A DNA stretch of 19,355 nucleotides from Calidifontimicrobium sp964618555 (GTDB taxonomy: Bacteria; Pseudomonadota; Gammaproteobacteria; Burkholderiales; Burkholderiaceae_C), in the NCBI GenBank assembly GCA_964618555.1, contig CAZUBF010000059.1, positions 1 through 19,355 of the forward strand, given 5' to 3'. The translations under genes and the position numbers were made by a program. The notes under the pieces were generated by a model that worked only from the letters and a program-made list of their open reading frames with translations, was not told the origin of the DNA and searched no databases. Positions within the stretch are counted from its first letter, which is position 1. Every line of letters begins with the position of its first letter. Below, one piece after another: positions 6,064 to 14,129 of the stretch.

Positions 6064-7422
6064 TCATGTGCTTATGACCGCACCGTCGCGCAGCGGCAGC
6101 CGCACGCAGGCCTCGGTACCGCCGCCGGCGCGCGCGCGCAGTTGCACCGTCCAGCCGTTGGCGCCGGCGAGCTGGCGCACGATCGCCAGCCCCAGCCCGC
6201 TGCCGCCGGTGCGACGGCTGCGCGAGGCCTCGAGCCGGTGGAACGGCCGGAACACCGCCTCGCGCTGGTCGTCGGGGATGCCGGGGCCGCGGTCGAGCAC
6301 CGCGACTTCGGCGACGTCGCCGTCGACGCGCAACTCGACGTCCACCGGCCGGCCGCCCCCGTAGCGCACCGCGTTGTCGACCAGATTGCACAGGATGCGC
6401 CGCAGCGCGAGCGGCCGCACGCGCAGGCGGCAGCCGGGGCCGCGGTGGCCGTGCACCTCGACGCCCTGGTGCGCGTGCTCCTGCGCCACCTCGCAGAGCA
6501 TGCGGCACAGGTCGATCTCGACGGTTTCGCGCTCGCTGAAGTCGCGCCCGACCTCGAGGCAGCGGCCGATCAGCTCGTTCATCGCGTCGACGTCGCGCGC
6601 GATGCGTTCCAGCAGCGCCGGGTCGGGGCGCTCGGTGGCCATGCCCAGCGCCAGCCGGATGCGCGCCAGTGGCGATCGCAGGTCGTGCGACACGCCCACC
6701 AGCAGCGTCGTGCGGTTGGAGAGCAATTCCTGCACCTGCTCGGCCATCGCGTTGAACGCGCGTGCGACCTGCGCCAGCTCCTGCGGCCCCGACTCGGGCA
6801 GCGGCGCGGCGCGACGACCCTGGCCGATCGGCTGCGTGGCCTCGACGAGGCGCCGCAGCGGCCCGATCAGCCAGCGTGCCATCGCGGCGGCGGCCACCAG
6901 CGCCATCAGCGCGCCCACCGCGAGCACGAGCAGCAGCGCCAGCGACGGCTGCACGCCCACGCGCGCCGCGTCGAAGCCCACGCGCACGCTGCCGCCGCCC
7001 GCGGGCAGCGCGGCCCAGTACCACGAGCCGCCGGCCGCGTCGCGTCCGTGCACCAGCGCCGCCGGCGTGCCGGTGCGCTCGGCGAGCGCCGACTCCAGCA
7101 GGTGGAAGTACGGCAGCAGGCGCGTGGCCTGCACCGCTTCGACCTGCGGCGCCGGCGCGCCGGCCGCCGGCGGCGCGTCCAGCAGGTGCAGCCCCTGCTC
7201 GGCGGCGAGCCGCCGGGCCAGGCCCGTGCGCGCGGCGTCGTCGGGTGCGGCCTGCCAGTCGCGCGCGGCGTCGACCATCAGCGCGGCGAGGTCGCCGGTG
7301 GCCAGTCGGCCCAACGGCCACAGCCCGAGGGCGACGACGATGGCGATCGTCACCAACTGGCACGCCAGCGCCACCAGCGCGATCGCCAGCACCATGCGAC
7401 CGAACAGCGAGTGCGGCATCAC
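6064..7422 (-). CDS. EnvZ-type sensor histidine kinase
   Basis: This 452-residue inner membrane kinase has a transmembrane helix at about 9-36, a periplasmic sensor region of about 120 residues, a second helix at about 160-185 and a HAMP linker. HisKA follows, with the phosphorylated His246 in VSHDLRSPLARIRL, then the ATPase domain: N box NLVDNAVRYGG from 346, G1 DRGPGIPD from 377 and G2 GGSGLGLAI from 406. It phosphorylates the adjacent response regulator. The start GTG at 7422 overlaps the regulator stop as GTGA; an ATG directly follows. The sensor region matches no domain I can name and has no cysteine pair or CXXCH; a lone Cys21 lies in the first helix. The signal is therefore unknown, though surrounding genes suggest a sulfur or redox cue. 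Confidence 0.93.
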   Translation of the reverse strand: MMPHSLFGRMVLAIALVALACQLVTIAIVVALGLWPLGRLATGDLAALMVDAARDWQAAPDDAARTGLARRLAAEQGLHLLDAPPAAGAPAPQVEAVQATRLLPYFHLLESALAERTGTPAALVHGRDAAGGSWYWAALPAGGGSVRVGFDAARVGVQPSLALLLVLAVGALMALVAAAAMARWLIGPLRRLVEATQPIGQGRRAAPLPESGPQELAQVARAFNAMAEQVQELLSNRTTLLVGVSHDLRSPLARIRLALGMATERPDPALLERIARDVDAMNELIGRCLEVGRDFSERETVEIDLCRMLCEVAQEHAHQGVEVHGHRGPGCRLRVRPLALRRILCNLVDNAVRYGGGRPVDVELRVDGDVAEVAVLDRGPGIPDDQREAVFRPFHRLEASRSRRTGGSGLGLAIVRQLAGANGWTVQLRARAGGGTEACVRLPLRDGAVIST

Positions 7423-8120
7423 CCGGCCCCGCGTGGGCTGAACAGGTAGCCCACGCCCCAGACCGTGCGCAGGTAGACCGGGTGCGCCGGGTCGGGCTCG
7501 ATCTTGCGTCGCAGCCGCGTGACGCGCACGTCGACCATGCGGTCGAACGGCGCGCGGTCGTAGCCCTTGAGCAGTTCGACCAGGGTGTCGCGGCTGAGCA
7601 CGCGGTCGGGGTGGTCCAGCAGCGTGCGCAGCAGTGCGAACTCGGCCCCCGACAGCGCCACCTCGGCGCCGTTGCGCGTCAGCCGGCGCGCGTCCAGGTC
7701 CACCGCGTACGGACCGAAGCGGCGCAGCCGCCCGGATTCGGGGCCGGGGCGGCGCCGGCGCAGCACGGCGGCCACGCGCGCCAGCAACTCGCGATGGCTG
7801 AACGGCTTGGCCAGGTAGTCGTCGGCGCCGACCTCGAGTCCGACGATGCGGTCGACCTCGTCGCCGCGTGCCGACAGCATGATGATCGCGGGCGCACCCT
7901 CGGCGGTCAGCGCGCGCGCCAGCGACAGCCCGTCCTCGCCAGGCAGCATCACGTCGAGCAGCAGCAGGTCGACCGGGTGCGCGGCCAGGTGGCGCCGCAT
8001 CGCCGCACCGTCGCCCACGCCGTCGACTTCATAGCCGTTGTCGCGCAGGTAGCGCACGAGCAGCTCGCGCAGGCCCTCGTCGTCGTCGACGACCAGCAGC
8101 CGGGCGGGGGTGCGGTTCAT
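7419..8120 (-). CDS. OmpR/PhoB-family response regulator
   Basis: The 233-residue regulator has a receiver domain with the acidic cluster VDDDE (11-15), phospho-acceptor Asp56 in LLLDVMLPGEDG, Ser83 and Lys105 in YLAKPFS. A winged-helix DNA-binding domain follows from about 135, ending with the characteristic VDVRVTRLRRKIE and RTVWGVGYLF. It is activated by the kinase encoded after it and binds DNA as a dimer. ATG at 8120 gives the usual length; a TTG four codons upstream is less likely. No strong ribosome site precedes it, so initiation may be weak. Likely targets are the divergent cytochrome operon and the sulfur operon downstream, but this rests on proximity only. Confidence 0.94.
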   Translation of the reverse strand: MNRTPARLLVVDDDEGLRELLVRYLRDNGYEVDGVGDGAAMRRHLAAHPVDLLLLDVMLPGEDGLSLARALTAEGAPAIIMLSARGDEVDRIVGLEVGADDYLAKPFSHRELLARVAAVLRRRRPGPESGRLRRFGPYAVDLDARRLTRNGAEVALSGAEFALLRTLLDHPDRVLSRDTLVELLKGYDRAPFDRMVDVRVTRLRRKIEPDPAHPVYLRTVWGVGYLFSPRGAG

Positions 8121-8251
8121 CGCGCCGTGCAACAGATCGACACGGATCGCGGCGTGCTGACATGGCTTGGAAACGCCCCCCGCCTACGCTGATCCCCACG
8201 CCGCCGAGCCCGCCGGGCCGGCACCTGACGCCACGTTGGAGGCCACCGCGC
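8121..8251. promoter_or_regulatory. Divergent intergenic region, regulator / cytochrome operon
   Basis: These 131 bases separate the response regulator gene (leftward) from the class II cytochrome gene (rightward) and must contain both promoters. CTGACA at 8157-8162 resembles a -35 box for the rightward genes and TACGCT at 8185-8190 a -10, but the 22-base spacing is too long for a normal sigma-70 promoter. No clear operator repeat was seen. A ribosome site TTGGAGG lies at 8236-8242. Confidence 0.35.
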
Positions 8252-8857
8252 ATGAACATCCGTCCCGTCCTCTTTCGCGCGCTCGGTGCGGCGATCCTCG
8301 CGCTGTCCGCGTCCGCGCAGGCGCAGCAGCCGCTGACGCCGCAGCAGATGCAGCTCGGCGCGCAGCTGATGCAGCAGCAGATGGCCGCGATGACGCCCGA
8401 GCTCGCCGAGCGCGCCAAGGCGCTCTCGCCGGAGATCCGGCAGTTCCTGATGAAGGTCGCGCTCAATCACGAGCGGCGCAGCGACACGCTGACCCTGGTG
8501 CAGGTGATGCACGAGATCCTGGCCGACTACCAGGCGGTCGGCGCGGCGATCGCCACCGACAACGGGCCGCTGGCCGCCGACGCCGCGCGCCGCATCGCCG
8601 GGCACCGGCTGCCGCGTGGAGGCATGTTGCCGTACCTGCCGCTGGACAAGGTCACCAACGAGGGCCTGTCGGTGCTGCCGGCGATGGAGGCGGCGGTCGA
8701 AGGCGGCGCCCGCGCGCTGGCCGACGCGGCCGATCGCGGCGACATGGTGTCCGCCGCGCAGCACTACGGCAGCGTGACGGCCGGCTGCGTGGCCTGTCAC
8801 GCGCACTTCCGCGGCCAACCCGGCGCCACCGCGTACCAGCCCGCGCTGAAGCGCTGA
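8252..8857 (+). CDS. Class II (cytochrome c'-like) c-type cytochrome
   Basis: This 201-residue exported protein has a signal peptide ending in A-Q-A (cleavage after about residue 24). A mostly helical, Gln- and Ala-rich body is followed by one haem site near the C-terminus, CVACH at 179-183 in GCVACHAHFRG. A single C-terminal CXXCH followed by a phenylalanine-arginine pair is the hallmark of class II cytochromes (c' and c556), which fold as four-helix bundles in the periplasm. At about 177 mature residues it is longer than c' (about 130), so it is a relative, not a textbook c'. TTGGAGG at the proper distance supports the start. It leads a three-gene operon with a FadL-type porin and a DUF2892 protein. 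It may be an electron carrier, or bind NO or other small ligands. Confidence 0.87.
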   Translation: MNIRPVLFRALGAAILALSASAQAQQPLTPQQMQLGAQLMQQQMAAMTPELAERAKALSPEIRQFLMKVALNHERRSDTLTLVQVMHEILADYQAVGAAIATDNGPLAADAARRIAGHRLPRGGMLPYLPLDKVTNEGLSVLPAMEAAVEGGARALADAADRGDMVSAAQHYGSVTAGCVACHAHFRGQPGATAYQPALKR

Positions 8858-8878
8858 TCCTGCTGCGAAAGGACCGAC

Positions 8879-10072
8879 ATGAACCACGAACTCAAGCCGC
8901 ACGGCCGGGCCCGCCGCCACACCGCCGCGCGGGCCCTGGCCTGCGGCGCGCTCGCCAGCGCGGCGCCGCTGGCGCTGGCCACCAACGGCGACCAGATGCT
9001 CGGCCTGTCGGCGATCCAGAACGGCATGGCCGGCGCCGTCGTCGCTGCGCCGCAGGACGCCGTCACCGTGCTGGTCAACCCGGCCGGCATGGCCGAGCTG
9101 GGCACGAAGGAGGTGCGCTTCGACCTCGGCGTGGGCTTCCTGAACCCGCCGCGCCGGGTCAACGGCAACGACAGTGACTCCAACGTCTACATGATGCCCG
9201 CCGGAGCGGTCAACTTCCGCGTCAGCCCCAGGCTCGTGCTCGGCATGGGCCTGGGCGGGCTGTCGGGCATGGGCGTCGACTTCGCCGACACGGTCGCCGC
9301 GCCGGGGCTGCAGGCGGTGGTGACGACCAAGCAGTTCTTCAAGGTCGCGCCGGGCTTCGCCTATCGCATCGACGAACGGCTCGCCGTCGGCGCGACGCTG
9401 AACCTGAACTACCAGAGCCTGGCGCTGGCCACGCCGGCGTTCTCGCTGCCACAGAACCAGGTCTTCGGCTGGGGCCTGACCGCGGGGCTGGTGTGGCGAC
9501 CGAGCGACGCGGTGCAGCTCGGCGCGTCGTGGTCGAACAAGCAGCGCATGGGCGACTTCGAGTGGAACACCGCCGCCGGCCGTTTCGCGATGCGCATGGA
9601 CGCGCCGCAGACGCTCGCCGTCGGTGCGGCGTTGCGGCCGGCACCCGGGCTGCTCATCGAGGCCGACGTCAAGCGCATCTGGTTCAGCGACGTGCTCGAC
9701 CGCGTCGCGGTGCAGCGCCCCGAGGGTTACACCGGGCCGGTGCCCGCGGTGATGCCCTTCGGCTGGAGCGACCAGACGGTGTTCGCCGTCGGCGTGCAGA
9801 AGGACCTGGGCGAGCGCATGCAGCTGCGCGCCGGGTTCAACTACGGCAAGTCGCCCATCGGCCCCGAAGACGTCAATGCCAACTTCGGCTCGCTGGCGGT
9901 GGTCGAGAAGCACCTCTCGCTCGGCCTGACGCGCCGCTTCACCGAGCGCATCAGCGGCTCGCTGTCGTGGGTGCACGCGTTCAACCACCGCGTGACGTCC
10001 AGCGTCGGGCCGCCGAACGCGATCGAACTGAAGCAGAACATCGTCAACCTGCAGGTTGCGTACCACCACTGA
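8879..10072 (+). CDS. OmpP1/FadL-family outer membrane protein
   Basis: The 397-residue protein has a signal peptide (about 1-34, ending LALA) and the family's N-terminal hatch sequence: GLSAIQNGMAGAVVAAPQDA and then VLVNPAGMAEL. Alternating beta-strand segments continue to the C-terminus, consistent with a 14-strand barrel. FadL proteins carry hydrophobic molecules across the outer membrane by lateral diffusion. The start is preceded by GAAAGGA. The gene lies 21 bases after the cytochrome gene and 46 before the DUF2892 gene. In this sulfur-rich setting a hydrophobic sulfur compound or quinone-like molecule could be the cargo, but fatty acids or hydrocarbons fit the family equally well. The C-terminal residue is His (AYHH), not the common Phe. 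Confidence 0.88.
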   Translation: MNHELKPHGRARRHTAARALACGALASAAPLALATNGDQMLGLSAIQNGMAGAVVAAPQDAVTVLVNPAGMAELGTKEVRFDLGVGFLNPPRRVNGNDSDSNVYMMPAGAVNFRVSPRLVLGMGLGGLSGMGVDFADTVAAPGLQAVVTTKQFFKVAPGFAYRIDERLAVGATLNLNYQSLALATPAFSLPQNQVFGWGLTAGLVWRPSDAVQLGASWSNKQRMGDFEWNTAAGRFAMRMDAPQTLAVGAALRPAPGLLIEADVKRIWFSDVLDRVAVQRPEGYTGPVPAVMPFGWSDQTVFAVGVQKDLGERMQLRAGFNYGKSPIGPEDVNANFGSLAVVEKHLSLGLTRRFTERISGSLSWVHAFNHRVTSSVGPPNAIELKQNIVNLQVAYHH

Positions 10073-10118
10073 GCCGTCCCGCGCGGGGCCAAGGCGCCTT
10101 GCGCCGCAGGAGATCACC

Positions 10119-10310
10119 ATGACCGTCGACCGCATCGTCCACCTCGCCGCCGGCCTGATGGTGCTGGCCGGGCTCGTGCTGGCGCACTACGTGCACGCCT
10201 ACTGGCTCGCGCTGCCGGCATTCGTCGGCCTGAACCTGGCCCAGAGCGGCGTCACCGGCTGGTGCCCGCTGGCCACGATGCTCAAGAAGGCCGGGGTGCC
10301 GCAGGGTTGA
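10119..10310 (+). CDS. DUF2892 (YgaP-like) small membrane protein
   Basis: This 63-residue protein contains two transmembrane helices (about 8-25 and 28-46) followed by TGWCPLATMLKKAG, with Cys49. This is the DUF2892 pattern, known as the membrane anchor fused to a rhodanese in YgaP; here it stands alone. AGGAG with 6-base spacing supports the ATG. It closes the plus-strand operon and converges on hdrB, whose stop is only 18 bases away, without an obvious terminator. A role as membrane docking site for a separate rhodanese is an attractive inference, because a free rhodanese is encoded at 5603-5992. Confidence 0.85.
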   Translation: MTVDRIVHLAAGLMVLAGLVLAHYVHAYWLALPAFVGLNLAQSGVTGWCPLATMLKKAGVPQG

Positions 10311-10328
10311 CCGCCGCGCGGTGCCGGC

Positions 10329-11228
10329 TCAGCGGCCCGCCAGGTCCTGCAGCTTGGTCGGCTGGATCAGGTGGCCGTCGAGCCCGGCCTCCTTCAGCGT
10401 GCCGCCGTAGGCCACCGTCATCAGCTGGCTGTAGTAGGTCACCGGCATGGCGAAGTGGGTGCCCTGCTTGCGGTTGATCTCCGACTGGTAGACCTCGACG
10501 TTGGCCTGGCACAGCGGGCACGGCGTGACGATCATGTCGGCGCCGTGGTCGTATGCCGCCTCGACGATGTCGCGGATCTGCTTCTGGCTCTTCTCCGGCT
10601 CGGAGAACGCCAGCGCGCCGCCGCAGCAGGTGACCTTCTGCTCGTAGTCGGTGATCGGCTCGGCGCCCACCGTCTCGACCAGCTTGTCGAGGTACACCGG
10701 GTTCTCGAAGGACTCGCCGGCGATGCCGAAGGGGCGGTTGGTCTGGCAGCCGACGTAGCCGGCGAACTTCAGCCCCTCGAGCGGCTTGACCACCGGCTTG
10801 CCCAGCTGCTCGTAGCCGAAGTCCTCGATCAGCACCTCGACCATGTGCTTGACCTGCGACTTGCCCTGGTACTCCAGCCCGGCGGCCTTCAGCGCGGTGT
10901 TGGCCTTGGCCAGGAAGTCGCCGTCGACGTCGAGCTTCTCCTTGCTCTCGCGCGCGTTGAGCCAGCACGCGGCGCAGGTGGCCACCACGTCCTGGCCCGG
11001 CAGGTGCTTCTCGGCGAGCGCGAAGTTGCGTGCGTTGAGCACGTGGCGCTTGAGCTCGCTGGCGCCGGTGTAGCTGATCGACGCGCCGCAACAGTTCCAG
11101 TCGGGGATCTCGGTGAGCTGGATGTCCAGCGTCTTGCACATCGCATTCGTCGAGGTCAGGTAGTTCGCCGCCGAGGCCTTGAGCTGCGACGAGCAGCCGG
11201 GGTAGAAGGCGTACTGTTTCTTCGCCAT
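10329..11228 (-). CDS. hdrB: HdrB-like CCG-domain subunit (CoB-CoM heterodisulfide reductase subunit B family)
   Basis: The 299-residue protein has two complete CCG domains. The first uses Cys12, Cys46-Cys47, Cys85 and Cys88 (YPGC, NCCG, CAAC); the second uses Cys161, Cys201-Cys202, Cys237 and Cys240 (YVGC, TCCGG, CPLC). In methanogen HdrB each such set binds a non-cubane [4Fe-4S] cluster that cleaves disulfides or transfers electrons. Both sets being intact argues for two active clusters. It is cytoplasmic with no membrane segment. AGGAG with good spacing precedes the ATG. It is the last gene of qmoA-qmoB-hdrC-hdrB. In several sulfate reducers and sulfur oxidisers HdrC plus HdrB replace the membrane QmoC subunit, which fits this order. 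The true electron acceptor or disulfide substrate is not known. Confidence 0.93.
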   Translation of the reverse strand: MAKKQYAFYPGCSSQLKASAANYLTSTNAMCKTLDIQLTEIPDWNCCGASISYTGASELKRHVLNARNFALAEKHLPGQDVVATCAACWLNARESKEKLDVDGDFLAKANTALKAAGLEYQGKSQVKHMVEVLIEDFGYEQLGKPVVKPLEGLKFAGYVGCQTNRPFGIAGESFENPVYLDKLVETVGAEPITDYEQKVTCCGGALAFSEPEKSQKQIRDIVEAAYDHGADMIVTPCPLCQANVEVYQSEINRKQGTHFAMPVTYYSQLMTVAYGGTLKEAGLDGHLIQPTKLQDLAGR

Positions 11229-11254
11229 GTGAGTCTCCTGGGGGGCGGTGCGGC

Positions 11255-11878
11255 TCAGCGCGGCGCGCCGCGGTCCTTGGCGTCGATCTCGTCGACCACG
11301 GCGAGCATCGCCTCGATGCCCTTCTGGTCCTTGCAGCGGTGCCCGCCGAACAGCTCGAACGGGTTCAGCCGCCCGGCCTTGAGCAGCCCGAGGCCGACGT
11401 GGCGCATCTCCCACGCCTTCTTCAGCCCGGCGACGAAACCGTCCTTGAAGTACAGGCCCAGCGTCAGCTTCAGCTCGTTGACGCGGCCGGTGCGCCTGAA
11501 GTTGTCGTAGAAGCGCAGCGAGAAGTCGCGCGTGGGCTGCAGCTTCGGCGCCAGCCCGAGGCGGTGCGAGTAGCTCGCCAGTCCGTGCATGATCGTGGTG
11601 ATCGGCAGCTGGCGCGGGCAACGCACGACGCAGTTGTAGCAGCTGGTGCACATCCACATCGCGTCGGACCCGAGCACCTGCTCGCGCTGGCCGGCGCGGA
11701 TCATCATGAAGATCTTCTGCGGCGTGTGTTCCCAGTGCGGCCCGAACGGGCACGAGCCGGCACACACGCCGCACTGCATGCACATCTTGACCATCTCGCC
11801 ACCCTCGACCTCGCGCTCGACCTCGCGCAGGAAGTCGGCGTGGTAGGGGCGGGTCCGGGTGTCGGTGGCGGTGTCCAT
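11255..11878 (-). CDS. hdrC: HdrC-like iron-sulfur subunit
   Basis: This 207-residue soluble protein binds two [4Fe-4S] clusters through Cys33/36/39/43 (CMQCGVCAGSCP) and Cys77/80/83/87 (CTSCYNCVVRCP). The spacing between motifs and the helical C-terminal half match HdrC. In Hdr complexes it relays electrons between the flavin subunit and the CCG-domain subunit HdrB. The start ATG shares one base with the qmoB stop (TGATG), so translation is coupled. There is no cytochrome b-like membrane domain, so it is HdrC and not the QmoC fusion. The electron path would be QmoA/QmoB to HdrC to HdrB, by analogy. Confidence 0.93.
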   Translation of the reverse strand: MDTATDTRTRPYHADFLREVEREVEGGEMVKMCMQCGVCAGSCPFGPHWEHTPQKIFMMIRAGQREQVLGSDAMWMCTSCYNCVVRCPRQLPITTIMHGLASYSHRLGLAPKLQPTRDFSLRFYDNFRRTGRVNELKLTLGLYFKDGFVAGLKKAWEMRHVGLGLLKAGRLNPFELFGGHRCKDQKGIEAMLAVVDEIDAKDRGAPR

Positions 11879-14127
11879 CACGCGAAGCCTTTCATCGGGC
11901 TCATGCCGATCGCGGTGATCTGCGCGACGTAGTCGTCGATCAGCCGCGGCAGGCGCTCGATGTCGGTGATCGCCACCTCGTGGCTGACGACGCGTTCGGT
12001 CTCGAGCCCGAGCTGCTTCAACGTGTCGTCGACCTTGCTCATGCGGTAGTGGGCCATCTCGGAGCCCTTGACGAAGTGGCACTGGTAGTCGTCGCCCTTC
12101 TTGCAGCCGAGCATCATCACGCCGTCCCAGCCGCCGTTGAGCGCGTCGGTGATCCAGATCGTGTTGACCGAGCCGAGGCAGCGCACCGGGATCACGCGCA
12201 CGAAGGCCGAGTACGTGCGCCGCTGCAGCGCCGCCATGTCGAGCGCCGGGTAGGCGTCGTTCTCGCACGCGAGCAGCAGGATGCGCGGCTTGCCGCTGTC
12301 CTCGTCGGGCATGTCGACGGCCTTGATCTGCGAGCCGACGCTGTCGACCGAGTAGTTCTCGAACGAGATCACGCGCACCGGGCACGCGCCCATGCAGGTG
12401 CCGCAGCGCCGGCAGCGGCTCTCGTTGAACACCGGGAAGCGCCGTTCGTCCTCGTCGATCGCCCCGAACGGGCACTCGACGGTGCAGCGCTTGCACTGGG
12501 TGCAGCCCTCGAGCCGCACGATCGGGTAACTGAGGTCGCCGCTGCGCGGGTGGGCAGCGCGGCCGAGCGCGGCGTTCTCGATCGCCTGGATCGCCTTCAT
12601 CGCCGCGCCGGCGGCGTCCTCGACCGACTGCGCGACGTCCATCGGGCGGCGCGTCGGCCCCGCGGCGTAGATGCCGGTGCGCCGCGTCTCGTACGGGAAG
12701 CAGATGAAGTGCGAATCGGCGAAGCCGTGCCGCAGCTGCGGCAGGTCGGGCCCCTGCCGGTACTCGAGGTTGAGCACCGAGCGCTTGTGCAGCTCGATCT
12801 TCTTCTCGACGGCCTCGGCCGACCCCGACTCGGCGGCCGTCGCGGTGGCGGTCCACTCGTCGAGGTCGACGCCGGCGTTGGCCACCTGGCCGGTGGCGAG
12901 CACGACGAGGTCGGCGTCGACCACCGCGTCGGCGTCGAGGATCAGGTCGCGAAATCGCACCCGCGCGCCGGACTCGCCGGGCTCGACGGCGCTCGCCGCA
13001 CCCTTCGTGAAGGTCACGCCCAGGCGCTGTGCGCTGCGGTAGAAGTCCTCGCCCTGCCCGGGGGTGCGCAGGTCGGTGTACAGCACCATCGCGTCGACGC
13101 GGGGATCGGCCTGCTTGAAATACATCGCCTGCTTGATGCTGGTGCCGCAGCAGTGGCCCGAGCAGTACGGCAGGTGCTTGCCGGTGGTGTCGCGCTGACC
13201 CGCGCACTGGATGAACACGACGCTGGTCACCGGCTTGCCGTCGGCGCGCCGGATCGGCCCACCGTCGGCGGCGCGCGCCAGCGCCTCGAGCCCGGCCTGG
13301 TCGACGACGTGCGGATTCGTGCCGCCGCCGAGCTCGGGCAGCTTCGCGAGGTCGTAGGTCGTGAAGCCGCTGGCCTGCACGATGGCGCCGACGGTCTCTT
13401 CGACGACGGCGCCGTCGAGCCTGGCGATGCTCACGCTGAAGCGCCCCGGCGCGCCGCCGGTGCGCGCCAGCGTCGAGCCCAGGTGCAGCGCGATGCGCGG
13501 GTGCGACCGCACGCGCGCCGCGAGGTCCGCCACGCCGGTGGGCTGCGGCTCGGCGTACGGTTCGCGCGACGGCGTGCGCTTCCACAGCTTGCCGGCCCAG
13601 CCTCCGAGCTCGGCGTCGCGCTCGACCAGCAGCACGTCGTAACCGGCCTCGGCGGCCTCGAGCGCGGCGGTCATGCCGCTGACACCGCCGCCGACCACCA
13701 GCAGCCGGCGCGACCCGGCGGCGTTCGGGTTGCCGGCCGGTCGCTTGAGGCGCTTGAGCTCGGCGCAGCCCATGCGGACGTAGTCGTCGGCCATCTCCTG
13801 GCGCACCTCGTCGTGCGCCTCGCCCTCGGCGACGATCCACAGCACCCCCTCGCGCAGGTTGGCGCGCGCCACCGCGACCTCGGGGAAGTGGAAAGCCTCG
13901 GCCTTCATGCGCCGCGAGCACGCGGCGATCATCACGTGCGTGACGCCTTCGCCGTCGATGTCGCGTCGGATCGTCGCGATGCCGTCCTCGCTGCACAGGA
14001 ACTCGTGCTCGCGCACCAGCGCCATCTTGCCTTCGCGCTTGGCCATCTTGGCCAGCTGCGCGGCATCGAGCTTGTCGCCGATGCCGCAGCCGGTGCAGAC
14101 ATACGCGGCGGTCTTGGTCTCGCTCAT
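11878..14127 (-). CDS. qmoB: QmoB-like flavin/iron-sulfur subunit (HdrA + MvhD fusion)
   Basis: This 749-residue protein has an N-terminal segment with CTGCGIG (Cys11, Cys14) and Cys45. A Rossmann FAD-binding motif follows, VVGGGVSGMTAALEAAEAG, from about 144, then an HdrA-type core with IQCAGQRD and YCSGHCCG (about 306-328). Two [4Fe-4S] ferredoxin motifs use Cys542/545/548/552 and Cys572/575/578/582. The C-terminal MvhD-like domain (about 615-745) has Cys621, Cys650, Cys675 and Cys683 for a probable [2Fe-2S] cluster. Size and domain order match QmoB of the quinone-interacting membrane-bound oxidoreductase. The gene starts 2 bases after the qmoA stop. In MvhD-containing Hdr systems such a domain admits electrons from another enzyme, and flavin-based bifurcation has been proposed; neither is shown here. 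Assignment as QmoB is strong. Confidence 0.93.
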   Translation of the reverse strand: MSETKTAAYVCTGCGIGDKLDAAQLAKMAKREGKMALVREHEFLCSEDGIATIRRDIDGEGVTHVMIAACSRRMKAEAFHFPEVAVARANLREGVLWIVAEGEAHDEVRQEMADDYVRMGCAELKRLKRPAGNPNAAGSRRLLVVGGGVSGMTAALEAAEAGYDVLLVERDAELGGWAGKLWKRTPSREPYAEPQPTGVADLAARVRSHPRIALHLGSTLARTGGAPGRFSVSIARLDGAVVEETVGAIVQASGFTTYDLAKLPELGGGTNPHVVDQAGLEALARAADGGPIRRADGKPVTSVVFIQCAGQRDTTGKHLPYCSGHCCGTSIKQAMYFKQADPRVDAMVLYTDLRTPGQGEDFYRSAQRLGVTFTKGAASAVEPGESGARVRFRDLILDADAVVDADLVVLATGQVANAGVDLDEWTATATAAESGSAEAVEKKIELHKRSVLNLEYRQGPDLPQLRHGFADSHFICFPYETRRTGIYAAGPTRRPMDVAQSVEDAAGAAMKAIQAIENAALGRAAHPRSGDLSYPIVRLEGCTQCKRCTVECPFGAIDEDERRFPVFNESRCRRCGTCMGACPVRVISFENYSVDSVGSQIKAVDMPDEDSGKPRILLLACENDAYPALDMAALQRRTYSAFVRVIPVRCLGSVNTIWITDALNGGWDGVMMLGCKKGDDYQCHFVKGSEMAHYRMSKVDDTLKQLGLETERVVSHEVAITDIERLPRLIDDYVAQITAIGMSPMKGFA

Positions 14128-14129
14128 CG

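Noticed and set aside
4622..6364. Plus-strand open frame of 580 codons across the tusA-like and rhodanese genes
   Set aside because: It is compositionally biased, crosses several well-supported minus-strand genes and the intergenic region, and shows no family motif.
10090..10101. 12-base palindrome CAAGGCGCCTTG between fadL-like and DUF2892 genes, considered as a terminator
   Set aside because: It has no loop beyond the palindrome, no T-tract, and the next gene with a good ribosome site follows at once.
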